NCBI GenBank assembly: GCA_035758925.1
Contig: DASTVV010000113.1
Coordinates: 1-64,000 of the forward strand
From: DASPMP01 sp035758925
GTDB taxonomy: Bacteria > Gemmatimonadota > Gemmatimonadetes > Gemmatimonadales > Gemmatimonadaceae
Length of the DNA: 64,000 nt
Direction: 5' to 3'
Translations under genes and position numbers: made by a program
Notes under the pieces: model-generated
What the model was told of the DNA's origin: nothing
Database searches by the model: none
What the model saw: the letters and a program-made list of their open reading frames with translations, nothing else
Shown: positions 43,678 to 51,641 of the stretch, piece by piece
Position numbering within the stretch: the stretch's first letter is position 1
How the letters are laid out: every line of letters begins with the position of its first letter

Positions 43678-45217
43678 TCCCCGCCAACCACACTGGGACG
43701 ACTCGCTCCACGTTCTCACCGACGGCTCCACCAGTCGGCCGAAACTCCGCGGCGTGAGCGCCGCCGCGGCGCGCGAGGGAGTGCGCGCCGGGATGGTGCT
43801 CTCCGAGGCGCGGGCACTGTGCGCCGAATTGAACGTGCTCGCCTGGGATGACGTGGTGCTGAACGCCGCGATCACCGAAACGACCGCGAGGTTCGTTCAA
43901 GCGAGTCCCCAGGTTTCGCCCGCGACTGGCGTACCGGGCATGTGGTGGATCGGCGCGTCGGGATTCGCTCCCATCCACCGCAGTCATGACCGCAGGAACG
44001 ATCGCCGAAATGTCCGCAGTCAGGAGTTGCTGTTTGCGCGGTCCTTGCTCGCGATCGCGCAATCCTGGCATCCGCGCGCGCGGGTGTCGATCGCGGATAC
44101 GTGCGTGGCCGCGCGCGCCGCGACCTGGGGGAGCGGTGCGTGGCGACGCGGAGCGGATCAGGGGTCCCTGATCTGCATCGTCCCGCCCGGCGGCGATGCG
44201 GCGTATCTCGTGTCGGCTCCGCTGACCCTCCTGCCGATGGACGGCGAGATGCGCGATGCGCTGCACGCGCTCGGCGTCCGAACGATCGGGGATTTCGCCG
44301 ACCTCGATGCTGGCGACGTCGAGCAGCGCTGGGGCGACGACGGACTGTCCGCATGGCGGCTCGCGCACGGCGACGATCCGCGCCGCCCGGTGCTGGCGCG
44401 CCTCGACGACCCGCCGCACGTCGAGATGGAGCTCGCGACTGCCGCGGAGACCATGGAACCCGTGCTGTTTCTCGTGCGGCCCGGCGTCGAGAATCTGGTG
44501 ACCCAGCTCGTGTCGCAGGGACGCTCGATCGCATCGCTCGCGATCACGCTCACGCTCGATGACGCGCGCGGCGCGCTGCCCACCGCGCGCGCACATACCG
44601 TCACACGCGAAATTCGCATGCCACGCCCCCTGGCGCGGCCCGCACCGCTGTTCGAGCGCTGTCGCGGTCTGCTCTCGCAATGGACGCTCACCGCGCCGGT
44701 GAGCGCGGTGCGGCTCACGGCGCTCCTGACGTCGCCCCTCACGGGCGAACAAGGGAATCTGCTGGACACGAGTTGGCGGGATCCGGGCGCGGCCGACGCG
44801 GCGCTCGAGCGGGTCAGGGCCGAGCTGGGACCGGATGTCGTCGTGAAGCCCCACTCCCGCGATGCGTACGTGGTGGAGCGCAGTGGAGAGTGGCAGGAAG
44901 AAACGTTCTCGGCCAGTACGGACCAGCGGTCGCGACATCCCTTCGCGACCGCCGCTGAGAACCTGCCGAGTCCGGTCAGGCTCCTCGAAAAGCCAGAACG
45001 TGTCGACGTCGACCGCGACGTCGCGCCGCGTCGGATCGTTTGGCGCGGGCGGGCGATTCCGATCGCGAATGCGATCGGGCCCGAGCGGCTCTCCGGCGAT
45101 TGGTGGAACGATGGCTATTGTCGCGACTACTGGCGCTGCGAGAGCGACGAGGAGCGCGGCGAGCTGGTGCTGTATCGGGACGCCGCCGGATGGTGGGTCC
45201 AGGGGTGGTATGACTGA
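43517..45217 (+). CDS. imuB: ImuB, Y-family polymerase-like mutasome protein
   Basis: 566 aa. I choose GTG 43517, because GGAGG is 6 nt upstream and VACVRIPRFPIGAV, the family N-terminus, follows; the same frame starts as early as 43457. AAAAREGVRAGMVLSEARAL, PRARVSIADTCVAARA and LHALGVRTIGDFADL (helix-hairpin-helix) fit DinB/ImuB; the acidic catalytic residues of active Y-family polymerases are not evident, as expected for ImuB, which bridges DnaE2 to the beta clamp. A duplicated CCGCAGTCA at 43978 and 44014 marks a small in-frame insertion. Confidence 0.88.
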   Translation: MQTEWRVACVRIPRFPIGAVQRAQQREGGALGKAGVQLLLPMSDKAEACSSTADPRQPHWDDSLHVLTDGSTSRPKLRGVSAAAAREGVRAGMVLSEARALCAELNVLAWDDVVLNAAITETTARFVQASPQVSPATGVPGMWWIGASGFAPIHRSHDRRNDRRNVRSQELLFARSLLAIAQSWHPRARVSIADTCVAARAATWGSGAWRRGADQGSLICIVPPGGDAAYLVSAPLTLLPMDGEMRDALHALGVRTIGDFADLDAGDVEQRWGDDGLSAWRLAHGDDPRRPVLARLDDPPHVEMELATAAETMEPVLFLVRPGVENLVTQLVSQGRSIASLAITLTLDDARGALPTARAHTVTREIRMPRPLARPAPLFERCRGLLSQWTLTAPVSAVRLTALLTSPLTGEQGNLLDTSWRDPGAADAALERVRAELGPDVVVKPHSRDAYVVERSGEWQEETFSASTDQRSRHPFATAAENLPSPVRLLEKPERVDVDRDVAPRRIVWRGRAIPIANAIGPERLSGDWWNDGYCRDYWRCESDEERGELVLYRDAAGWWVQGWYD

Positions 45218-45256
45218 ACAGCGACATGCGTCATACGCCATGCGTCAGCGGGCATC

Positions 45257-48200
45257 ATGAGTCGCTCCGAATACGTCGAGCTGCATTGCCACTCCGCGTT
45301 TTCTCTGCTCGACGGAGCGGCGCTACCGGAGCTGCTTGTGGCTCGCGCGGAGAGGCTGGGCTACGCTGCCCTGGCGCTCACTGATCACGATGAGCTGGGG
45401 GGTGCCGTTCGGTTCGCGCAGGCCGGGGCGGAGCTGGGGATCGGTGCGATCATCGGGGCGGAAGTGACTGTTGCCTCGAACGGCGGAATGGGTGAGGGGA
45501 ATGGGAATGGGCGAGGTAAGGACTCACGCGCAACACCGTCCACGCGCCCATTCCTAAATCCCATTCCCATTCCGCAGTACCACCACATCGTACTGCTTGC
45601 CGAGACACGAGAGGGCTATGGCAATCTCTCGACCCTCATCACACTCGCGCGGATGGGCAGCGCCCGCGGCACGCCGTGCGTCGATCTCGACACCATCGCG
45701 CTCCATGCAAAGGGACTGTTTGCCCTGACGGGCTGTCCACGCGGGTGGGTCCCCTCCCTCGCCGCCGCTGGCGACGTCCACGTCGCCTGCGAGGCCGCCG
45801 CGACGTTGCTCGACATTTTCGACCGCCGCGTCGCCATCGAGTGCTGGGATCACGGCCTGCCTGAGGAACGTGAGACCTCCCGACATCTCATCGCCGTCGC
45901 GAAGGCACTGAACGTTCCCTGGGTCGTGACGAACGACGTCCACTATGCCACCGCGCGCGACCGCACGGTGCACGACGTGCTCGCGTGCCTCAAGCACGAG
46001 AAGGCGCTGGACGAGATGGGCACCCGGCTGCGTCCCAACGGCGAATGGTATCTCAAGAGCGCCGCGCAGATGCGCCGACGTTGGCAGCACGCGCCCGACG
46101 GGATCCGCAACACGCTGGCGGTCGCCGAACGCTGCCAGTTCCGCATGGAGCAGCTGTCCCCGACCCTCCCGGCGTTCCCGCTCCCACCGGGTGTCAGCGC
46201 GGATGAGTATCTCGAGCGTCTCGTGGCGCAGGGCGCAGACGAGCGCTGGGGCACGGCGCGCGGCGACATCCACGAGCGGCAGCTGCAGCACGAGCTCGGG
46301 CTCATCCGCAAGCTGGGCCTCGCGGGCTTCTTTCTGATCGTCTGGGACATCGTGCGCTTCGCGCGACGCCGCGGGATCCTCTGCCAGGGCCGTGGGTCCG
46401 CCGCGAACTCCGCCGTCTGCTTCTGCCTCGGCATCACGTCTGTCGACCCGATCAAGCTCAACCTGCTGTTCGAGCGCTTCCTGAGCGAAGATCGCAAGGA
46501 AGCGCCTGACATCGACGTCGATTTTGCCCACGAGGAGCGCGAGCACGTCATCCAGTATGTGTACGAGAAGTACGGCCGCGACCACGCCGCGATGGTCTGC
46601 GAGCAGATCACGTATCGCGGGCGCAGCGCGGTGCGTGACGTGGCGCGTGTGCTGGGGTTCTCGGTGGAGCAGGCCGGCAAGCTGGCGACGCTCTCGGATC
46701 GCTTTTCGGCGCGCGCCACGGCGGAAGCACTCCGTGGCAGGGAAAGCGACGACGATGAGGACGGCTACGAGAGTCCGAACTGGGAAGATCCGTACGCAAA
46801 GCAAACCCACGACGAGCGCCGCGATCCCACGACGGCGCTGCGGCAAACGCAGTCGGAGCGCAGCGTCATCGAGCTCGCCGGACTCGATCCCGACGACAAG
46901 CGCGTCGGCGTCCTGGCCGATCTCGTCGAAGGACTGCACCAGCTGCCGCGCCACCGCTCGATCCACGTCGGCGGCTTCGTCCTCACGGAGGAGCCGCTTT
47001 CCACCGTGGTGCCCATCGAGCCGGCATCCATGAAGGACCGCACGGTGATTCAGTGGGAGAAGGACGACCTGGATCCCGTGAAGCTCGTGAAGATCGACGT
47101 CCTGGGCCTGGGCATGCTGACGCTGATCCAGAAGTGCATCGCGTACATCCGCCAGACGCGCGGTATCACCGTGGATCTCGCGCAGCTCGACATGGATGAC
47201 CAGGCAGTGTTCGACGACCTGTGCAAGGCGGACACGATCGGCGTCTTTCAGGTGGAGAGCCGCGCGCAAATGAACACGCTGCCACGCCTCAAGCCGCGCA
47301 GCTTCTACGATCTTGTCGTCGAAGTCGCGATCATCCGTCCCGGCCCGATCCAGGGCGACATGGTGCATCCGTATCTCCGGCGCCGTGCGGGCGTGGAGGA
47401 GGTGACGTACCCGCACCCCTCGCTCGAGCCGATCCTCAAGCGCACGCTCGGGGTGCCGCTCTTCCAGGAGCAAGGCATGCAGGTGGCGGTCGCCTGCGCA
47501 GGCTTCACGCCCGGCGAAGCCGACATCCTGCGCAAGGCGATGGGCCACAAGCGCAGCCGGGAGCGCATGTCCGCCATCTGCCAGAAGCTCATCGACGGCA
47601 TGAAGGCCAACGGCATCGCCGAAGACATCGCGATGCGGATTTACAACCAGATCAACGCATTCGCCGACTACGGGTTTCCGGAGTCACACGCGGCCAGCTT
47701 CGCGTTGCTCGTGTATGCGTCGGCGTACCTCAGGCACTACTACGCACCGGAGTTCACCGCGGCGATCCTCAACGCGCAGCCCATGGGGTTCTATGCGCCC
47801 GGCACACTCATCGAGGACGCCAAGCGCCACGGCGTGCGCGTGCGGTCGATCGATATTCGGCGATCGGGCTGGGACCATTCGTTGGAGCAACGGCGGAATG
47901 GGCAGGTGCCCGCCAATCCCCATTCCGCAGTTCCAGCCGTTCGCCTGGGCCTCCGACTCATCAACGGCCTGGGCTCCAGAGCACAGGAGATCTTCGAGTC
48001 TGCTCGGGCCGACGGCCCCTTCACGTCGATCGAGGACTTCGTGCGACGCACCCGGTTCGATCGCCGGGCGTTGCGCCACCTCGCGATGGCCGGCGCCTTC
48101 GATGGTTTCCTGAAAGACGAGCCGAACCTCGAACGCCGGCGCGCTGCGCTCTGGGAGGTTCTCGACGCCGCCCGCAGCGACGCCGGTCCACTCGCGCCGA

Positions 48201-48715
48201 GACGACGCTCTCGAACGGACGACGGTGCACCGGCGCGCAGCGCCGCCGAGAACAGCGTACCCACGGCCAACAGAAGAAGACTGCCAGCGATGTCACCCGG
48301 CGAGCTCACGGAAGCCGATTACCGCATGACCGGCGTCTCGCTCAACGGGCACCCGATGCTGCATCTACGTTCCCTGCTCCAGCCCAATGGCGTGCTGTCA
48401 GCGATAGACCTGCAGAAGCGCGCACGCGACGGCGATCGCGTCGCCATCGCCGGGCTGGTGATCTGTCGTCAGCGGCCGGGCACCGCGAAAGGCTTTGTCT
48501 TCCTCACGCTGGAGGACGAAACAGGCCTGGTGAACATCGTGATCACGCCGACGCGCTTCGAGCGCCAGGCGCTGCTCATTTCCACCACGCCGCTGCTGCT
48601 GGTGCGTGGCGTGGTGCAGATCGAGCAGAGCGTGGTCAATGTGCGGGCCGAACGCTTCCGTGGCCTACAGGCGGAGGTCGGCGCGGAATACGCCAGAAGC
48701 CACGACTTCCACTAG
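45257..48715 (+). CDS. dnaE2: error-prone DNA polymerase III alpha subunit DnaE2
   Basis: 1152 aa, longer than the roughly 1050-1090 usual for DnaE2. PHP domain at the N-terminus (ELHCHSAFSLLDGAA, LTDHDELGG), polymerase palm with APDIDVDFAHEER (catalytic Asp pair about 415), MGHKRSRERM in the fingers, tandem HhH, and a C-terminal OB fold (VAIAGLVICRQRPGTAKGFV). Two short in-frame palindromic insertions at residues 76-106 and 879-890 explain part of the excess length. It makes error-prone translesion synthesis with ImuA/ImuB. Stop shares CTAG with the convergent gene. Confidence 0.95.
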   Translation: MSRSEYVELHCHSAFSLLDGAALPELLVARAERLGYAALALTDHDELGGAVRFAQAGAELGIGAIIGAEVTVASNGGMGEGNGNGRGKDSRATPSTRPFLNPIPIPQYHHIVLLAETREGYGNLSTLITLARMGSARGTPCVDLDTIALHAKGLFALTGCPRGWVPSLAAAGDVHVACEAAATLLDIFDRRVAIECWDHGLPEERETSRHLIAVAKALNVPWVVTNDVHYATARDRTVHDVLACLKHEKALDEMGTRLRPNGEWYLKSAAQMRRRWQHAPDGIRNTLAVAERCQFRMEQLSPTLPAFPLPPGVSADEYLERLVAQGADERWGTARGDIHERQLQHELGLIRKLGLAGFFLIVWDIVRFARRRGILCQGRGSAANSAVCFCLGITSVDPIKLNLLFERFLSEDRKEAPDIDVDFAHEEREHVIQYVYEKYGRDHAAMVCEQITYRGRSAVRDVARVLGFSVEQAGKLATLSDRFSARATAEALRGRESDDDEDGYESPNWEDPYAKQTHDERRDPTTALRQTQSERSVIELAGLDPDDKRVGVLADLVEGLHQLPRHRSIHVGGFVLTEEPLSTVVPIEPASMKDRTVIQWEKDDLDPVKLVKIDVLGLGMLTLIQKCIAYIRQTRGITVDLAQLDMDDQAVFDDLCKADTIGVFQVESRAQMNTLPRLKPRSFYDLVVEVAIIRPGPIQGDMVHPYLRRRAGVEEVTYPHPSLEPILKRTLGVPLFQEQGMQVAVACAGFTPGEADILRKAMGHKRSRERMSAICQKLIDGMKANGIAEDIAMRIYNQINAFADYGFPESHAASFALLVYASAYLRHYYAPEFTAAILNAQPMGFYAPGTLIEDAKRHGVRVRSIDIRRSGWDHSLEQRRNGQVPANPHSAVPAVRLGLRLINGLGSRAQEIFESARADGPFTSIEDFVRRTRFDRRALRHLAMAGAFDGFLKDEPNLERRRAALWEVLDAARSDAGPLAPRRRSRTDDGAPARSAAENSVPTANRRRLPAMSPGELTEADYRMTGVSLNGHPMLHLRSLLQPNGVLSAIDLQKRARDGDRVAIAGLVICRQRPGTAKGFVFLTLEDETGLVNIVITPTRFERQALLISTTPLLLVRGVVQIEQSVVNVRAERFRGLQAEVGAEYARSHDFH
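45483..45575. repeat. GGAATGGG palindromic element inside dnaE2 (copy 1)
   Basis: 93 bp, exactly 31 codons. Ends are GCGGAATGGG and CCCATTCCGC; the arms contain further GGAATGGG/CCCATTCC units and an AAGGACTC core. It encodes a Gly/Asn/Pro-rich peptide inserted in the PHP domain loop just before YHHIVLL. Confidence 0.8.
47893..47928. repeat. GGAATGGG palindromic element inside dnaE2 (copy 2, short)
   Basis: 36 bp, exactly 12 codons, with perfect 10-bp ends GCGGAATGGG and CCCATTCCGC. It adds about 12 residues (NGQVPANPHSAV) between WDHSLEQRR and PAVRLGLRLI. A deletion-type derivative of the longer element. Confidence 0.75.
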
Positions 48716-49455
48716 CGCCGGCCGCCGTAGGTGACGTTCACTCCGTAGAGCGGATGGGAATTGTGGAACACCACCTGACTGATCCCGATGGACGCGGAGA
48801 AGTTCGACATCGGGTTCCACACGCCGACTCCGCCGCCCAGCACCCAGCGCGTCCCGCTGCGATCACAGTCATTGTCGACGAGGCACGGGGCGTCGGTCTG
48901 ACCGACGCCGAACAGGGGCCTGAAGTAGGGCACGACGCGCAGCCCCTCCTTGCCGCCCGTGGCGAACGACACCGCGATCGGTGCCCCGACGCCGAACACC
49001 CACGCGTTGTCGTGCGTGAGGTCGGCATAGCCGGCGGTTCCGCTGATCGCGACCGTGAGCGCTGAGCCGCGGTTGATGACGTCGCCGAGCTGATACAACC
49101 GCATGTCGCCGCCGATCCCGGCGAGCGCCTGCGGCTCGCAGCCGGCCTCGCACGCGACGTTGCGCACGCCGACAGTGCCGTAAACACTGGCCGCCATCCC
49201 GATTTCGAGGAGTACCGTGGCCGCCACGCTCGACGACACGATATCCATGGAATCACGCACGCCGTACCGCAGCGAATACTGGGCACCGTTGAGCTTGCGC
49301 TGCGTCATCGACGGCGTCATCAGCGGCGACAGGGCACCAAGCTCGGACGCGTTCAGCGCCGTGAAGGCCCGGAACTCTCCTCGCTGCTCCTGCGCGCCGG
49401 CCGCTGAGATGGCGGACGCGAGCGCCGGAACGAGTGCGAACGCGCGAAGCCTCAT
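48712..49455 (-). CDS. exported protein, probable outer-membrane beta-barrel
   Basis: 247 aa from ATG 49455 with signal peptide (about 1-20, ending AAGAQ). The mature part alternates hydrophobic and polar residues in strand-like pieces (SALTVAISGTAGYADL, then NAWVFGVGAPIAVSFATGG, WVLGGGVGVWNPM) and ends in YGVNVTYGGRR. Four Cys suggest two disulphides (CEAGC, CLVDNDC). No family recognised. Convergent with dnaE2, sharing a CTAG for both stops. Confidence 0.65.
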   Translation of the reverse strand: MRLRAFALVPALASAISAAGAQEQRGEFRAFTALNASELGALSPLMTPSMTQRKLNGAQYSLRYGVRDSMDIVSSSVAATVLLEIGMAASVYGTVGVRNVACEAGCEPQALAGIGGDMRLYQLGDVINRGSALTVAISGTAGYADLTHDNAWVFGVGAPIAVSFATGGKEGLRVVPYFRPLFGVGQTDAPCLVDNDCDRSGTRWVLGGGVGVWNPMSNFSASIGISQVVFHNSHPLYGVNVTYGGRR

Positions 49456-49486
49456 GCGCGTCCCGATTTGCAACTTCTGAGCGCGT

Positions 49487-49861
49487 CTACGTGTCCGCTC
49501 GGCGCCTGCGCCAGTACACGGCGTCGGAAATCAATACCTCGATCTCGATGCCACCGTCACGAAGCTCGGAATAGTCGCTGATGTGGATGGCGCTGGTCTT
49601 GATCGACTCGCCGGAATCGTCCTCGAGCGACAGCCCCAGCGCGTCGCGCGAGCGATGATAGCGGCTGAGCTTCGCCTCGTCCGCGACGGCCGCGCCCGGA
49701 ACCGGAACAGCCTCGGCGTACAGCCGGAAGACGGGCTGGACGAGATCGTAGCCAACCCCCGGACGAAACTTGCCGCGCGCCTTGCCCAGCGACGGGTCGG
49801 CGTTCTCGAGGTCCGAGTAGCCGACGGTGATGCCGTGCAGCTTGACGGTGTGTCGACTCAC
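49487..49861 (-). CDS. hypothetical protein coupled to TonB
   Basis: 124 aa. No signal or TM. Contains LHGITVGYSDLENADP, GKFRPGVGYDLVQPVFRLY and HISDYSELRDGGIEIEVLIS, a mostly beta pattern. No family recognised. The ATGA overlap with the TonB-like gene upstream shows coupling, but being cytosolic it may not act with TonB directly. Confidence 0.6.
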   Translation of the reverse strand: MSRHTVKLHGITVGYSDLENADPSLGKARGKFRPGVGYDLVQPVFRLYAEAVPVPGAAVADEAKLSRYHRSRDALGLSLEDDSGESIKTSAIHISDYSELRDGGIEIEVLISDAVYWRRRRADT

Positions 49862-50553
49862 GGAATGGGTTTCTTGGTCCTGGTTGTGTCGACGGGGATC
49901 GTGATCTGGAACCGGAATTCCTGGAGCACCAGCTGGCTCACGATGCTGTTACCGATCTTCGCCGGCTTGAAGCGCATGAATGGCAGCGCGTCGCGCACGG
50001 CCTTGGTGAAGTCCGCTGCCGTCGTCTCGATGATGCGCAATGTGTTGGTGTCCGCATAGCCTTCCTGCGACACGATGAACTCGGCCCGTACCAGCCCCTC
50101 GACCTTTTGTTCGAGCATCTTCGGCGGGTACACGGGCGCGGCGCTCCATTCATAGCGCGTCGCCGCGCTGTCCACGTCCACGACCGAAAACACCGAGTCG
50201 GCGCCGTTGAACTCCGGCAGGGGCAGCGCGTCATGCAAGTCGGGCCCAGATAGCCGAGGCGATGGGTCGAATTCCTTGACCGCGGCCGCCGCCGCACCGC
50301 CGAGTCCCGATGGCGGCACCGCAATCGCGACGTAGCGAATCATTTCCCGTTGCGCCTGCTGGCCCGCCTCGCGATCGGGCGGGGCCAGAAAGCGCGCGAT
50401 GCTGTTCGGCGGCAGCTCGCGCATCTCCGTGTCGGGCGCCGCGGTCTCAACGACCGCCAGGCCGATGAGCACCGCGTGGACGACCACACTGAGCGCGGCA
50501 CTCGGCGTGAGCGACGTGTGCTTTGCGTAAGACTGCAGCCATAACTTCATCAT
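49858..50553 (-). CDS. TonB family energy transducer
   Basis: 231 aa. N-terminal TM (about 20-37, SVVVHAVLIGLAVVE), a Pro/Ala linker and a C-terminal TonB domain from about 145 (YPPKMLEQKVEGLVRAEFIV, FTKAVRDALPFMRFKPAKIG). It should couple inner-membrane proton-motive force (with ExbB/D, not seen here) to outer-membrane receptors. The long linker is typical. Confidence 0.88.
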   Translation of the reverse strand: MMKLWLQSYAKHTSLTPSAALSVVVHAVLIGLAVVETAAPDTEMRELPPNSIARFLAPPDREAGQQAQREMIRYVAIAVPPSGLGGAAAAAVKEFDPSPRLSGPDLHDALPLPEFNGADSVFSVVDVDSAATRYEWSAAPVYPPKMLEQKVEGLVRAEFIVSQEGYADTNTLRIIETTAADFTKAVRDALPFMRFKPAKIGNSIVSQLVLQEFRFQITIPVDTTRTKKPIP

Positions 50554-50612
50554 GCCACGCGAGCTCCTTCGTCACGCTACCGCCGTGTAGCGGCGGCGCG
50601 CAAGCCGAAACG

Positions 50613-51050
50613 TCAGCGTGCCGCGGCGAAACACTCCAACTCGAGCCTGCCTCCCAACGCGAGTCCCGTCGTCCCGAACGCCGATCGGGCCGGCTTGGCC
50701 CCCGGGAAGTACGTGCGATACACCTCGTTCATCGCGGCCCACTCGCCGATGTCGGCCAGCATCACCGTACACTTGACGACACGATCCATTCCGAGACCCT
50801 GGCGTTGCAACGCCGCCTTCACGTTCTCCAGCGCCTGCCGCGTCTCGGGTCCGATCCCACCCGGCACCAGCTTCCCAGTGGAATCCGTTCCGAGCACGCC
50901 TGACAGGAACACGAGGTTGTCGACGCGCACGGCCTCAGAGAAAGGACCGGGAGCGCCGGGCCGCGTCACGAATTCGACGCTCGAGGCACGTTTGGGCGCA
51001 CAGCCAGCGACAATGGCAACTGCGGGTAGGAGCAGGAGCAGACGGCGCAT
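50613..51050 (-). CDS. lipoprotein with RidA/YjgF domain
   Basis: 145 aa from ATG 51050. Lipobox AIVAGC at about 17, so the mature protein is lipid-anchored. The YjgF/RidA fold covers 27-145: PGPFSEAVRVDNLVFLSGVL, RQALENVKAALQRQG, ADIGEWAAMNEVY, and ARSAFGTTGL with the conserved Arg of enamine/imine deaminases. Cytosolic RidA hydrolyses reactive 2-aminoacrylate; here the domain is exported, so another substrate or no activity is possible. Confidence 0.85.
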   Translation of the reverse strand: MRRLLLLLPAVAIVAGCAPKRASSVEFVTRPGAPGPFSEAVRVDNLVFLSGVLGTDSTGKLVPGGIGPETRQALENVKAALQRQGLGMDRVVKCTVMLADIGEWAAMNEVYRTYFPGAKPARSAFGTTGLALGGRLELECFAAAR

Positions 51051-51100
51051 GCAGTCTCCGCGGGTCTGGGGGGTGGATTCGCACTGAGTGAGGCCGAGGA

Positions 51101-51628
51101 TCACGACACTCCGTACCGCTCCTTCAGGATCCTGACATGGTGTCGCTCATGGCCGGCGATGATGTACGCGAGCGCCCGTACCGTGACGGGGTTGTTGCTC
51201 GCGGTGCCCTGCCGCGCGAATTCCGTCTCGGAAAAGCCGCGGAACAGCGCCAGGGTGGAAGCGCGCACGGCCTCGAATTCGGCAATGAGCTCCGGCATCG
51301 GCCGATGCGCTGCGTTGGACGTCCTGCCCCACGCGTTCTCGTCGAACGACGGCAGCGGCGTCGCGTCGGCACGACCGAAGCTCAGCGCGCGATACGCGAA
51401 GACGCGTTCCGCATCGATGAGGTGCCCGATCACTTCCCGGATGTTCCATTTGTCCGGCGCGTAGCGATACTGTGACTTGGTCTCGTTCACACGACGCAGC
51501 AGCGCGATGGTGTCGCGGCTCTGCTGCTCCAGGTGCGAGAGGACGCTGCCGTCCGGTACCTGGCTGATGTAGGTGCCGTAGTATGGCGCGTGCTCCGTGG
51601 ATGCCGGGCGGGCGATGGTGACAGTCAT
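51101..51628 (-). CDS. DinB family protein
   Basis: 175 aa, four-helix DinB/YfiT fold. Metal-binding His residues are in VIGHLIDAERVF and HERHHVRILKERY. Members act as metal-dependent thiol S-transferases (bacillithiol, mycothiol) or have unknown roles; they are not the DNA polymerase DinB. It lies 12 bp after the glycosidase gene and 50 bp before the RidA-like lipoprotein. Confidence 0.85.
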   Translation of the reverse strand: MTVTIARPASTEHAPYYGTYISQVPDGSVLSHLEQQSRDTIALLRRVNETKSQYRYAPDKWNIREVIGHLIDAERVFAYRALSFGRADATPLPSFDENAWGRTSNAAHRPMPELIAEFEAVRASTLALFRGFSETEFARQGTASNNPVTVRALAYIIAGHERHHVRILKERYGVS

Positions 51629-51641
51629 CGAAGCCTCCGAT

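Noticed and set aside
43978..44022. Direct repeat CCGCAGTCA flanking a possible insertion in imuB
   Set aside because: Short (9 bp) and in frame; probably a local duplication, not a mobile element, so not listed as a feature.
45554..47548. 664-codon open frame on the minus strand
   Set aside because: It lies wholly antisense to dnaE2, whose motifs are unambiguous; the translation is Arg/His/Ala-rich shadow typical of GC-rich DNA.
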